Of a stretch of 64,000 bases of DNA, positions 45,276 through 54,545 are shown one piece after another. A program made the translations under genes and the position numbers. Source of the DNA: an uncultured Paracoccus sp. GTDB lineage: Bacteria; Pseudomonadota; Alphaproteobacteria; Rhodobacterales; Rhodobacteraceae. The notes beneath the pieces are model-generated. The model had not been told where the DNA came from and searched no databases. It worked only from the letters and a program-made list of their open reading frames with translations. The DNA lies in the NCBI RefSeq assembly GCF_937873615.1, contig NZ_CALMYP010000017.1, positions 124,001-188,000 of the forward strand, given 5' to 3'. Position 1 is the first letter of the stretch; each line of letters starts with the position of its first letter.

Positions 45276-46607
45276 TTGAACGGTTCCGTTCGGATCGCGG
45301 CGCTGTTTCTTGCTCTGCCAGACGCGACATGCGATCAATCCGGAATGCCACCCGGCCAAAGACAGCACCCCGGAACCGTGACCCCAGACGCAACCCCAAG
45401 TATTATCTTCGAGGACGATGCCATCCGCGTCATTTGGCAGCCCGGCCAGTCGGATCATCTGGTCGTTGCGTTCGGAAATCTGCAGATGCTGGCCGACGGC
45501 ACCCGTTTCTTTGCCGACGCCCCGCTAAGGGCCCTCGGGGTAAGCGGCATCGGCATCATGGCCAAGACTGCGCATTGGTTTCCCGCAGCACCCCTGCGCG
45601 CTGCGCTGCCGGCCATGCGCGGCATTATCGCCAGCCACGACGCGGTCATTGCCTTTGGCAGCTCCATGGGCGGCTATGCGGCGCTGAAACATGCCCGTCT
45701 CCTTGGCGCGACCCATATCATCGCCTGCGAGCCGCAATGGTCCATCGATCCGTCCGAATGCGAGATCATGCCGGGCTGGAAAGCCTGGTTCCGCCCCGAA
45801 ATGACCGGCATGGGCATCCGCGCGGAAGATGTCTGCGGCAAGGCCTTCATCCTGCACGACCCCTGGCAGCCGCGCGACCGCTGGCATGCCCGGCGGATCG
45901 CGGCAGTCCATGCCGATACGGCACTGATACCCATCTACGGGGCCGGTCATCATGCCACCAAGGTGGTGGCTGGAACTGCCAGCCTCGCCGGTCTCATTGA
46001 CGCCTGCATGGCCGGGGATGCCACGCTGATGATGCGTCACTGTCGCCTTGTGGGCCGTCACAACCCGATCCGCCGGCGTGGCATCCTGCGCCGGGCGATC
46101 GCCAGGCATCCGGGCCTCGCCATTCCGCAGATCGAGCGGCTGGGACGGCGCGAGATCACTGCCTGTTTCCGGCCCTATCGGCACCTGCTGGCACAAGCGC
46201 CGCCCGGGGCAAGGCAAGTTCTGGCCTTTGGTCCGGCCCGTCGGGTTCTGGTCTATGATGCGACGCGCGACTGCATCGTCCACCGCAAACGCCCGCTCGG
46301 CATGGGCCAGATCGCGCTCTCGGCAGAGCGGCGCAACGGAAAGCTGCGTCTCTTCTGCGTCGCGGATGATGAGCGCCTGCCCATCCGGCTCGACCCGCGA
46401 GGCGAGCTGGTTCTGGGCGTCGAAGGTGGCCGGGCCTCCCGGTTTCTGATCGAAGGACCGCTCGACGCAAGGTTCTTTCTACGCGCGGGAGAGCGCTATC
46501 TGGGCGTAGACGAAACCGGTCGCGTGCGATTGCGAGACAAGCCGTCACGCATCGCGCCTTTCTCGTTTCTGCGCCTGTCACCAAAGGACGTGGTGCCGGA
46601 CAACTGA
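45276..46607 (+). CDS. Alpha/beta-hydrolase-like protein with unusual C-terminal beta domain
   Basis: About 443 residues from TTG 45276 (AAAGG nine bases upstream); ATG 45345 or GTG 45378 are possible starts. Residues about 40-250 have a hydrolase-like core: HLVVAFGNLQ, AVIAFGSSMGGYAALKHARL with candidate nucleophile S130, ILHDPWQPRDRWHARRI and IYGAGHHATKVV with candidate histidine. Residues about 315-443 look beta-rich with short repeating blocks (RPLGMGQIALSAE, LRLFCVADDERLPIRLDPRG, FFLRAGERYLGVDETG, FSFLRL), suggesting a beta-trefoil-like carbohydrate-binding module. No signal peptide is clear. Function unknown. Confidence 0.65.
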   Translation: MNGSVRIAALFLALPDATCDQSGMPPGQRQHPGTVTPDATPSIIFEDDAIRVIWQPGQSDHLVVAFGNLQMLADGTRFFADAPLRALGVSGIGIMAKTAHWFPAAPLRAALPAMRGIIASHDAVIAFGSSMGGYAALKHARLLGATHIIACEPQWSIDPSECEIMPGWKAWFRPEMTGMGIRAEDVCGKAFILHDPWQPRDRWHARRIAAVHADTALIPIYGAGHHATKVVAGTASLAGLIDACMAGDATLMMRHCRLVGRHNPIRRRGILRRAIARHPGLAIPQIERLGRREITACFRPYRHLLAQAPPGARQVLAFGPARRVLVYDATRDCIVHRKRPLGMGQIALSAERRNGKLRLFCVADDERLPIRLDPRGELVLGVEGGRASRFLIEGPLDARFFLRAGERYLGVDETGRVRLRDKPSRIAPFSFLRLSPKDVVPDN

Positions 46608-46719
46608 CGGCCGCGCCAAGGTTCAGTTCAACCCTCGGTTACATAAGTATAAGCTATTCAGTCTTGCCTTGAGGCAGGGTTTCGGGTCGATCTGTCATGG
46701 ACTGAATGGAGGAAGCACC

Positions 46720-47598
46720 ATGAGCGAAGCGATTTCCGGCATCGCCTTCATCGGTTTCGGTGAAGCGGCAGAGGCGATCAGCACCGGCTGGGGAAAGCCC
46801 ATCGCGGCCAAGGCCAAGGGTTTCGACATCAAGCTTGAGACCCCCGAAGCCGCAGCCCTGCCCCGCGAACGCGCCGCCCGTGCCGGGGTGCCGCTTATGG
46901 ACAACCGCGCCGCCACACTGGCCGATAGTCGCGCCGTTTTCTGCCTCGTCACCGCCGATCAGGCGGGCAATGCCGCCGAGCAATGCGCCGACTTGCTGCC
47001 CAAGGGCGCCTTCTGGTTTGACGGCAATTCCTGCTCGCCCGGTGCCAAGCGCCGCGCCGCCGCGCAGATCGAGGCTGTGGGCGGGCGTTACGTCGATGTG
47101 GCCATCATGGCCCCGGTCTATCCGAAAATGCACAAGGTGCCGCTGCTGATCGCCGGCCCCCATGCCGAGGCTGCGGCCCCATTTCTGGCGGCACTCGGCA
47201 TGAATGCATCGGTGATGGGTGAGAATGTCGGCGACGCCTCATCCATCAAGATGCTGCGATCCGTCATGGTCAAGGGGATGGAGGCGCTGACCGCCGAATG
47301 CCTGCTGGCGGCGCGCCGCGCGGGGGTCGAGGACAAGGTGCTGGCCTCGCTCTCGGCCTCGAACCCGGAAATCGACTGGCCAAGGCAGGCGGCCTATAAT
47401 CTCGAACGCATGATGGTCCATGGCCGCCGCCGCGCCGCCGAGATGCGCGAGGTCGCGGCGACGCTGGAGGAACTGGGCCTGCCGAACGGGTTGACCCGGG
47501 CGACAGTCGACTGGCAGCAGCGAATCGGCGATCTGAACCTCGATCCCGGGGCGGATGATTATCCGGGTCGTGCAGATGCGGTGCTGGGGAAGATCTAG
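46720..47598 (+). CDS. NAD(P)-dependent dehydrogenase of the 6PGDH/3-hydroxyisobutyrate type
   Basis: A 292-residue dehydrogenase: Rossmann motif IAFIGFGEAAEAI near the start, substrate/cofactor blocks FCLVTADQAGN, WFDGNSCSPGAKR and DVAIMAPVYPK, then a helical C-terminal half with GDASSIKMLRSVMVKGMEAL, containing the catalytic lysine position of the beta-hydroxyacid dehydrogenase family. The C-terminal arrangement fits the DUF1932 subgroup. GGAGG lies seven bases before ATG 46720. The 3' end overlaps the convergent manB by four bases. Substrate not deducible. Confidence 0.82.
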   Translation: MSEAISGIAFIGFGEAAEAISTGWGKPIAAKAKGFDIKLETPEAAALPRERAARAGVPLMDNRAATLADSRAVFCLVTADQAGNAAEQCADLLPKGAFWFDGNSCSPGAKRRAAAQIEAVGGRYVDVAIMAPVYPKMHKVPLLIAGPHAEAAAPFLAALGMNASVMGENVGDASSIKMLRSVMVKGMEALTAECLLAARRAGVEDKVLASLSASNPEIDWPRQAAYNLERMMVHGRRRAAEMREVAATLEELGLPNGLTRATVDWQQRIGDLNLDPGADDYPGRADAVLGKI

Positions 47599-48974
47599 AT
47601 CGCCTCGCCCTCGTCGATCAGCGCCCGCAGCACCGCGACCTGACGATCCAGCAGCTTGCGGTCGCCGCGCGATTCGACATTCAACCGCAGAAGCGGCTCG
47701 GTATTCGAGACGCGCAGGTTGAAGCGCCAATCGCCCATGTCGAGCGACAGCCCGTCCATCTCGTCGCGGCCCCTGGCCTCGGGGGCGAAGGCGGCCTCGA
47801 CCCGGGCGCGGGCGGCATCGGGGTCGATGACGACGAAATTGATCTCTCCCGAGGACGGGAAAGCCGCGCGGCGTTCGGCGACGAGCGCGGAAAGCGGCAG
47901 GTTCGAGCGGCCCATCAGTTCCGCCACCAGCAGCCAGGGGATCATGCCGCTGTCGCAATGGACGAAATCGCGGAAATAGTGATGCGCCGACATCTCGCCG
48001 CCATAGACCGCGCCATGTTCGCGCAGCGCCGCCTTCAGGAAGGCATGGCCGGTGCGCGACTGGATCGCGGTGCCGTCCGCCTGGGCGACGATATCCTGCG
48101 TGTTCCAGACCACGCGCGGGTCGTGGACGATCTTCGCGCCCGGTTCCCGCGCCAGAAAGGCCGAAGCCAGCAGGCCGACGATATATTCGCCGTCGATGAA
48201 GGCGCCGGTTTCGTCGAAGAAGAAGCAGCGGTCGAAATCGCCATCGAAGGCGATGCCCATATCGGCACCGGCATCGCGCACCGCATTGCCGGTCACCGGC
48301 TGGTTCTCGGGCAGAAGCGGGTTCGGAATGCCGTTCGGAAAGCTGCCATCGGGGGCGTGATGCAGGCGGATGAATTCCAGCGGCGCGCCGGCAGAGTCCA
48401 GCGCTGCGGCAAGCGCGTCGAAGGTCGGGCCGGCGGCACCATTGCCGCTGTTGACGACGATCTTCAGCGGTCGCAGCGCCGGGACATCGACGAATTCCAT
48501 CAGCCGGGCGACATAGGCGGCGCGGGCCTGATCGGCCACATCGCGGCGCTGCCCCCCCGGCTTGCCGGGGCCGAAATCGCCGGCTTCTGCGGCCAGACGC
48601 ACCGCCTCCAGCCCCGAGGCCGATCCCAAGGGGGCCGAGCCTTCGCGGACCATCTTCATGCCGTTGTAATCCATCGGATTATGCGAAGCCGTGACCTCGA
48701 TCCCGCCATCGGCGCCGAAATGGGTCACGGCGAAATACATCTCCTCGGTGCCGGCAAGGCCGAGGTCCAGCACCTCGACCCCTTCGGCGATCAGCGCCTC
48801 GGCCACGGCATCGGCCAGGTCCTGCGAGGAGGCGCGGATATCGCGACCCAGCACGACGCGCCTGGCATCCAGCGCCGTGGCGAAGCCATGACCGATGCGC
48901 CGGGCGATCCCCGTATCCAGATCGACACCCAGCTTGCCGCGGATGTCATAGGCCTTGAAACAGGTCAGTGTCAT
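47595..48974 (-). CDS. manB: Phosphomannomutase/phosphoglucomutase
   Basis: A 459-residue alpha-D-phosphohexomutase that converts mannose 6-phosphate to mannose 1-phosphate. The phosphoserine loop is VTASHNPMDYNGMK with S97, the metal loop DGDFDRC has D244, D246 and D248, the sugar-binding loop is GGEMSAHHYFRDF, and the phosphate-binding loop RVSNTEPLLRLNVE. Its start overlaps the manC stop by four bases (ATGA at 48971-48974), so the GDP-mannose pathway is one operon. Confidence 0.93.
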   Translation of the reverse strand: MTLTCFKAYDIRGKLGVDLDTGIARRIGHGFATALDARRVVLGRDIRASSQDLADAVAEALIAEGVEVLDLGLAGTEEMYFAVTHFGADGGIEVTASHNPMDYNGMKMVREGSAPLGSASGLEAVRLAAEAGDFGPGKPGGQRRDVADQARAAYVARLMEFVDVPALRPLKIVVNSGNGAAGPTFDALAAALDSAGAPLEFIRLHHAPDGSFPNGIPNPLLPENQPVTGNAVRDAGADMGIAFDGDFDRCFFFDETGAFIDGEYIVGLLASAFLAREPGAKIVHDPRVVWNTQDIVAQADGTAIQSRTGHAFLKAALREHGAVYGGEMSAHHYFRDFVHCDSGMIPWLLVAELMGRSNLPLSALVAERRAAFPSSGEINFVVIDPDAARARVEAAFAPEARGRDEMDGLSLDMGDWRFNLRVSNTEPLLRLNVESRGDRKLLDRQVAVLRALIDEGEAI

Positions 48975-50422
48975 CCCTTGGCCCCCTGCCCGCGCGCATA
49001 GATGTCCTCGTAGCGGACGATGTCGTCCTCGCCCAGATAGCTGCCGGTCTGGACCTCGATCAGCACCATGGGGAGCTTGCCGGGATTCTCCATCCGGTGC
49101 ACGGCCCCGAGCGGGATATAGACCGACTGGTTCTCGGTCACCAACTGGGTCTTGTCGTCAATGGTGACCTTGGCCGTGCCCTCGACCACGATCCAGTGCT
49201 CGGCCCGGTGATGGTGGCTTTGCAGGCTGAGCGCGGCCCCGGGATTGACGACGATGCGCTTGACCTGAAAGCGGCCGCCCAGAACCAGCGTCTCATACCA
49301 GCCCCAGGGGCGATAATCGCGGGGCAGCATCTCGGCCTGCGGACGTTGGCGGGCTTTCAGCAGATCGACCGCTTTCTTCACATCCTGCGCGCGGTCCTTG
49401 GGGGCGACCAGCACCGCATCGGGCATGGCGATGGCCACGATATTGTCCAATCCGATACCGACCAGCACCTGCGCCTCGCTTTCGGCGCGCAGCAGCGTGT
49501 CATGGCAGTCGATCGCCTCGGCCGGGCCTGACAGCGCCACACCATCGCCATCCGGCCCCTGCTCGCGCCAGACCGCGTCCCAGCCGCCAAGATCGGACCA
49601 GCCGGCGGAAAACGGCACCACGGCCAGATTATCCGCCTTCTCCATCACCGCGTAATCGACGGAAATCGAGGGTGCTTTCGCGTAATCCGCCGGTGCCAGC
49701 CGCAGAAAGCCCAGATCCGCCGTTGCCGCATTCAGGGCCGCGCTGACCGGCTTCATCACCTCGGGCGCGTGGCGACGAAAGGCCTCGACCATATCGGCGG
49801 CGCGGGCGAGGAAAATGCCGGCATTCCACAGGAATTTCCCCGAGGCGAGCATCTTCGCCGCCGCCGCCGCATCCGGCTTCTCGACGAAGCGTTCCAGATC
49901 GACCGGGGTCTCCTGCGCATCCGGCATCGCCGCCAGTTCGAGATAGCCATATCCGGTCTCGGGCCGGTCGGGGGTGATGCCGAAGGTCAGGATCTTGCCC
50001 TGCGCCACCGCCGGCAGCCCGCGCGCAACGGCGGCGCGGAAGGCCGCGGCATCGGGAATGGCGTGATCCGAGGGCGCGATCAGCATCACTGCATCAGGAT
50101 CGCGCGCCATCAGATAGAAGGCGGCGGTCAGCACGGCGGGGGCGGTATTGCGCGGCTCTGGCTCGATGATGACGGCGCCGGGGTCGATTCCGACGGCCTG
50201 CAACTGTTCGGTCACCACAAAGCGGAAATCCGCGCCGGTCACGACCACGGGCGGCTGGAAATCGCCATCGGCGAAGCGCAGGGCGGCCTTCTGGAACAGC
50301 GTTTCGGGCCCCATCAGCCGGGCGAATTGCTTGGGATGCGATTTGCGCGACAGCGGCCAGAGCCGGGTGCCAGAGCCGCCGCAGAGAATGACCGGATAGA
50401 TCTGGCTTATATCGGCAGGCAT
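48971..50422 (-). CDS. manC: Mannose-1-phosphate guanylyltransferase / mannose-6-phosphate isomerase
   Basis: A 483-residue bifunctional type II PMI. The nucleotidyltransferase start is PVILCGGSGTRLWPLSRKSH, followed by LIAPSDHAIPD, ETGYGYLELA, FVEKPDAA, WNAGIFLARA and SAGWSDLGGWDAVW (about residues 1-350). The cupin isomerase domain is at about 360-483: RPWGWYETLV, QVKRIVVNPGAALSLQSHHH, RAEHWIVVEGTAKV and YIPLGAVHRMENPG. It makes GDP-mannose for capsule or exopolysaccharide. ATG 50422 is preferred to the in-frame GTG 50431. First gene of a two-gene operon. Confidence 0.94.
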   Translation of the reverse strand: MPADISQIYPVILCGGSGTRLWPLSRKSHPKQFARLMGPETLFQKAALRFADGDFQPPVVVTGADFRFVVTEQLQAVGIDPGAVIIEPEPRNTAPAVLTAAFYLMARDPDAVMLIAPSDHAIPDAAAFRAAVARGLPAVAQGKILTFGITPDRPETGYGYLELAAMPDAQETPVDLERFVEKPDAAAAAKMLASGKFLWNAGIFLARAADMVEAFRRHAPEVMKPVSAALNAATADLGFLRLAPADYAKAPSISVDYAVMEKADNLAVVPFSAGWSDLGGWDAVWREQGPDGDGVALSGPAEAIDCHDTLLRAESEAQVLVGIGLDNIVAIAMPDAVLVAPKDRAQDVKKAVDLLKARQRPQAEMLPRDYRPWGWYETLVLGGRFQVKRIVVNPGAALSLQSHHHRAEHWIVVEGTAKVTIDDKTQLVTENQSVYIPLGAVHRMENPGKLPMVLIEVQTGSYLGEDDIVRYEDIYARGQGAKG

Positions 50423-50545
50423 CGTTTCCACGCTTCTTGTCCTGACCCGCAGAGGATGCCGGCCTTCGCGCAGAACCTAAGCAGCCCGGCGCGGCAAAGC
50501 AACGCGCAATGGGTTAACGCCTTGGCCGGCCTTGCTGCGAAACGC

Positions 50546-51805
50546 TCAGTTCTCCGCGAGGCGGCGCGGCGCCAGCCCGGTGGCGGCGCGATACCAGTCG
50601 ACAATCGCCTGCCGCTCGGGCGCTTCCATGAAGCTGACATTGGCGGGCGGCATGGCATGGGTCAGCCCGGCCTGAAGATAGACCTCACGCGCGGCACGGG
50701 TCACGTCGTCGGGGGTTTCGAGCAGCAGCCCTTTCGGCGCGCGGTGGATACCCTCATAGCCCGGCTCGCGCGCATGGCACATGGCGCAGCGGCCCGGGAC
50801 GATGTTCATCACCTCGTCGAAACCCGCCGCATCGGCGAATTTCTGCTGCGCGGGGGACAGGACGCGGGCCTCCGACTCGTCGTAATCCGACTGCCAGAGC
50901 GGCGCGGTCGACAGCCACATCACGCCGATGAACAGCATCGCCGTTGCCGCCCAGGTCCACCATTTCATGCCGCCGCCGGAATGCATGGTGTTGAAGAAAT
51001 GCCGGATGGTGACCCCCATCAGGAAGATCAGCGCCGCGATCAGCCAGTTATACTGGGTGGCGAAGGCCAGCGGGTAATGGTTCGACAGCATCAGGAAGAT
51101 GACCGGCAGGGTCAGGTAATTGTTATGGGTCGAGCGCAGCTTGGCGATACGCCCGTATTTCGGATCGGGCTTGCGGCCCTCCTGCAGGTCCTTCACCACG
51201 ACACGCTGGTTCGGCATGATGATGAAGAAGACGTTCGCGGTCATGATCGTGGCCGTGAAAGCGCCCAGATGTAGCATGGTCGCGCGGCCGGTGAAGATCT
51301 GGTTATAGCCGTAACCCATCGCCACCAGCAGCGCGAAAAGCAGCAGCATCAGCGTTGTTGGGCGTTCCCCCAGCGGGGATTTGCACAGCCGGTCATAGAC
51401 CAGCCAGCCGATCGACAGCGACGCCGCCGAAATCAGGATGCCCTGCCACAAGGCCAGTTCCGCCTTGGCCGGGTCGATCAGGAACAGTTCGCCCCCGACC
51501 CAATAGACGATCATCAGCAGCGCCGCGCCCGAAAGCCATGTCGAATAGCTTTCCCATTTGAACCAGATCAGGTGCTCGGGCATGTTTTCCGGTGCCACCA
51601 GGTATTTCTGGATATGGTAGAAGCCGCCGCCATGGACCTGCCATTCCTCGCCGTAAGCGCCCGGTGGCAGATGCGGCGCCTTGCGCAGGCCCAGATCGAG
51701 CGCGATGAAATAGAAGCTCGACCCGATCCAGGCGATGGCGGTGATGACATGGACCCAGCGGACGGCAAAGCCGATCCAGTCCCAGATGATGGCGAATTCG
51801 TACAT
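50546..51805 (-). CDS. puuD: Membrane urate hydroxylase PuuD
   Basis: A 419-residue protein with about eight hydrophobic helices over residues 1-310 (ITAIAWIGSSFYFIALDLGL, EEWQVHGGGFYHIQKY, RSTHNNYLTLPVIFLML) and a C-terminal cytochrome c domain with the haem motif CAMCH at 340-344 and a possible methionine ligand in HAMPP. This combination is typical of PuuD, which oxidises urate to 5-hydroxyisourate in the inner membrane with electrons going to cytochrome c. Other purine degradation genes are not nearby. A weak promoter pattern, TTAACC-18-TAGGCT, can be read in the 160-base region upstream. Confidence 0.93.
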   Translation of the reverse strand: MYEFAIIWDWIGFAVRWVHVITAIAWIGSSFYFIALDLGLRKAPHLPPGAYGEEWQVHGGGFYHIQKYLVAPENMPEHLIWFKWESYSTWLSGAALLMIVYWVGGELFLIDPAKAELALWQGILISAASLSIGWLVYDRLCKSPLGERPTTLMLLLFALLVAMGYGYNQIFTGRATMLHLGAFTATIMTANVFFIIMPNQRVVVKDLQEGRKPDPKYGRIAKLRSTHNNYLTLPVIFLMLSNHYPLAFATQYNWLIAALIFLMGVTIRHFFNTMHSGGGMKWWTWAATAMLFIGVMWLSTAPLWQSDYDESEARVLSPAQQKFADAAGFDEVMNIVPGRCAMCHAREPGYEGIHRAPKGLLLETPDDVTRAAREVYLQAGLTHAMPPANVSFMEAPERQAIVDWYRAATGLAPRRLAEN

Positions 51806-51927
51806 GCACTGTCCCCTGCGGCTTCCGGCACCCAGCCTAGCCGAAGGCAGGGGGCAAGGTTAAGGCCGATTAATGGAAAAGCCGCCTTCGCCCGGCACTT
51901 ATGCGGCACAAGCCCGCGCGGTGATGC

Positions 51928-51956
51928 CCCGGCCGGCGGTCTGCCCACCGGCCGGG
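51928..51956 (-). terminator. GC-rich hairpin after the malic enzyme gene
   Basis: CCCGGCCGG, eleven-base loop, CCGGCCGGG just downstream of the maeB stop on the minus strand. No U tract. Confidence 0.45.
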
Positions 51957-51966
51957 CAAGGCGCGT

Positions 51967-54240
51967 TCAGCTATAGCTCGACACATTGGTGCCGGCGAGG
52001 GCCGAGATATTCATCAGCCCGCGCACGGTGATGCCGGGGGTGACGATATGGGCGCGGTTCTCCATCCCCATCAGGATCGGCCCGACCTCCAGCCCGCCGG
52101 CGACCGAGCGCAGCATGTTGCGGGCCGCGCTCGCGATCTCGGAATTGGCATAGACCAGCCCGTTGGCCCGCCCGGTCAGCCGCCCCTCGGGATAGAGCCT
52201 TTCGCGCAGTTCCGGATCCAGCGCCACATCGGCGGTCATCTCGCCCTCGTATTCGAAGTCGAGATCCATGCCGTCGAGGATCTCCATCGCCGCGCGCATG
52301 GTCCGGCTGGTCGGGGTGTCGAGATTGCCGAATTGCGAGGCCGAGCACAGCGCGATCTTCGGCTCGATCCCGAAGCGGCGCATGTGGCGCGCGGCCCCGA
52401 TGACGGTTTCAGCGACCTGGGCCGGGGTGGGATCGAGATGCACCTGCGTATCGGCGATGAACATCGGCCCACGGTCGAGGATGATCAGCGACAGCGCGCC
52501 CACCGGATGCGCATTGCCCCGGGCCAGAACCTCGCTGACATAGCGCAGGTGCCAGCGATATTCGCCGAAGGTGCCGCAGATCATGCTGTCGGCATCGCCC
52601 TGATGAACCATCATCGCGGCAATCGCGGTGGTGTTGGTGCGAATGATCGCGCGCGCCAGATCGGGCGTCACCCCGCGCCGGCGCATCAGCTGGTGATAGG
52701 CCGACCAATAGTCACGGTAACGTGCATCGCTTTCCGGGTTGATGATCTCGATCGCGCCCAGATCGAGCCGGATGCCCTCGCGCTCCAGCCGGGCCTCGAT
52801 CACCTCGGGGCGGCCGATCAGGATCGGCGTGTCATGGCCTTCCTCGATCAGTTGGCGGGCGGTGTGCAGGATGCGCTCGTCCTCGCCTTCCGAGAAAACC
52901 AGCCGGCGATTGGCGGCACGGTCGGCCTCGAAGACCTGACGCATGATGCTGTAGCTGCGATAGACCTGCCCCTGCAGACGGCGGGTGTAATCGCCCAGAT
53001 CGAGTTCGCGCGTCGCCACCCCCGAGGAGATCGCGGCCTTGGCCACGGCGGTGGCGATGGTCGGCAGAAGCCGGGGATCGAAGGGTTTCGGGATCAGATA
53101 TTCCGGCCCGAAGCTGAGGGTTTCGCCGCGATAGGCCTGCCCGACCTCGGCCGAGGTGGTCTCGCGCGCCAGAGCCGCGATGGCCTCGACACAGGCCACC
53201 TTCATTTCGTCGTTGATCTGGGTCGCGCCGGTATCCAGCGCCCCCCGGAAGATGAACGGGAAACACAGCACATTATTGACCTGGTTCGGATAATCGCTGC
53301 GCCCCGTCGCGATCAGCGCATCCGGGGCGGCGGCGCGGGCCTCTTCCGGCATGATCTCGGGCGTCGGGTTCGCCAGTGCGAAGATGATCGGCTTCGGCGC
53401 CATTTTCGCGACCATCTCGCCGGTCAGCAGGCCCGGCCCGGAAACGCCAAGGAACAGATCCGCCCCCTCCATCGCCTCCAGCGTGCTGCGCTTTTCGGTG
53501 TCGCGGGCGAATTCCTGCTTTTCCGGGTTCAGGTCGTTGCGCTGCGTATGCACCACGCCCTTGCTGTCGAGCATGGTGATATTGTCCTTCTTCACCCCCA
53601 TGACCATCAGCATCTTCAGGCAGGCGATGCCGGCCGCCCCGGCGCCGAGCGCCACGACCTTGATATCCTCGAACTTCTTGCCCGACAGCCGCATCGCATT
53701 GCTGGCCGCCGCCGCCGCCACGATGGCGGTGCCGTGCTGGTCGTCATGGAAGACCGGGATGTTCATCCGCTCCTTGCAGAGCCGTTCGACCAGAAAGCAG
53801 TCGGGCGCCTTGATGTCTTCCAGATTGACCGCGCCGAAGGTCGGCTCCAGCTTGCAGACCAGATCGGCCAGCTTCTCGGGGTCGGTCTCGTTCACCTCGA
53901 TGTCGAAGCAGTCGACGCCGGCGAATTTCTTGAACAGGACCGCCTTGCCCTCCATCACCGGTTTCGAGGCCAGCGGGCCGATATTGCCAAGGCCCAGCAC
54001 CGCCGTGCCGTTGGAAATCACCGCGACCAGATTCGATTTCGCCGTATAGCGCATCGCGTCGAGCGGGTTCTTCTCGATCTCCAGACAGGCATCGGCGACG
54101 CCCGGCGAATAGGCATTCGACAGGTCGCGGCCCGTATCCATGGGCTTGGTCGCCCGGATCTCCAGCTTGCCCGGTTTCGGAAACTCGTGGTAATCCAGCG
54201 CCTCCTGGCGGCGGTCATTGGTGATATCATCGGCCGGCAT
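51967..54240 (-). CDS. maeB: NADP-dependent malic enzyme with phosphotransacetylase-like C-terminal domain
   Basis: A 757-residue hybrid. Malic enzyme covers about residues 1-430: LSNAYSPGVADACLEIEKNP, VISNGTAVLGLGNIGPLASK, PVFHDDQHGTAIV, VVALGAGAAGIACLKMLMVM and IIFALANPTPEIMPEEA. The phosphotransacetylase-type domain covers about 440-757 (VFSEGEDERILHTARQL, ILIGRPEVIEARL, DADSMICGTFGEYRWHLRY); in this family it is regulatory (acetyl-CoA sensing) rather than catalytic. It produces pyruvate and NADPH from malate. GGGAGGGACACC directly precedes the ATG. Monocistronic. Confidence 0.96.
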   Translation of the reverse strand: MPADDITNDRRQEALDYHEFPKPGKLEIRATKPMDTGRDLSNAYSPGVADACLEIEKNPLDAMRYTAKSNLVAVISNGTAVLGLGNIGPLASKPVMEGKAVLFKKFAGVDCFDIEVNETDPEKLADLVCKLEPTFGAVNLEDIKAPDCFLVERLCKERMNIPVFHDDQHGTAIVAAAAASNAMRLSGKKFEDIKVVALGAGAAGIACLKMLMVMGVKKDNITMLDSKGVVHTQRNDLNPEKQEFARDTEKRSTLEAMEGADLFLGVSGPGLLTGEMVAKMAPKPIIFALANPTPEIMPEEARAAAPDALIATGRSDYPNQVNNVLCFPFIFRGALDTGATQINDEMKVACVEAIAALARETTSAEVGQAYRGETLSFGPEYLIPKPFDPRLLPTIATAVAKAAISSGVATRELDLGDYTRRLQGQVYRSYSIMRQVFEADRAANRRLVFSEGEDERILHTARQLIEEGHDTPILIGRPEVIEARLEREGIRLDLGAIEIINPESDARYRDYWSAYHQLMRRRGVTPDLARAIIRTNTTAIAAMMVHQGDADSMICGTFGEYRWHLRYVSEVLARGNAHPVGALSLIILDRGPMFIADTQVHLDPTPAQVAETVIGAARHMRRFGIEPKIALCSASQFGNLDTPTSRTMRAAMEILDGMDLDFEYEGEMTADVALDPELRERLYPEGRLTGRANGLVYANSEIASAARNMLRSVAGGLEVGPILMGMENRAHIVTPGITVRGLMNISALAGTNVSSYS

Positions 54241-54545
54241 GGTGTCCCTCCCAGACGCGTTAACGTTCTCCTCGGGTCAATTCGGCAATTTCTGAGCGGG
54301 ATTTGCAATGCCCTGTTTTGCGGCGGCTCGCGCCCTTGTCGCGTGACATCATGTGGCGCGCGCTGAAAGCCCGCATTCCTGCGCGGCGCAACGGCAGGAA
54401 AACATGCCCGGTATCGAGCGGCCCCATCCAGCGCCGTTTGGCTTTCGTTTGGCTATGTCGCGCTATGGTGTCAGGGTTCATTTGCGGCTTGTCGAAACAA
54501 CGGCCGTCCCCGACAATCGCAGCACAACCGGCGGCCATATTCCTC
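54241..54545. other. Divergent intergenic region between maeB and the RND efflux operon
   Basis: About 305 bases with no supported gene. The maeB ribosome site occupies the left end; GTTAAC and AT-richer stretches follow. A possible -10 TATGGT lies near 54465-54470, but its -35 partner is poor. No tRNA, small RNA or regulator gene could be recognised; short open frames here lack start signals. Confidence 0.5.

Noticed and set aside
52048-54366. A 772-codon plus-strand frame opposite maeB
   Set aside because: Antisense composition; maeB is full length with both domains.
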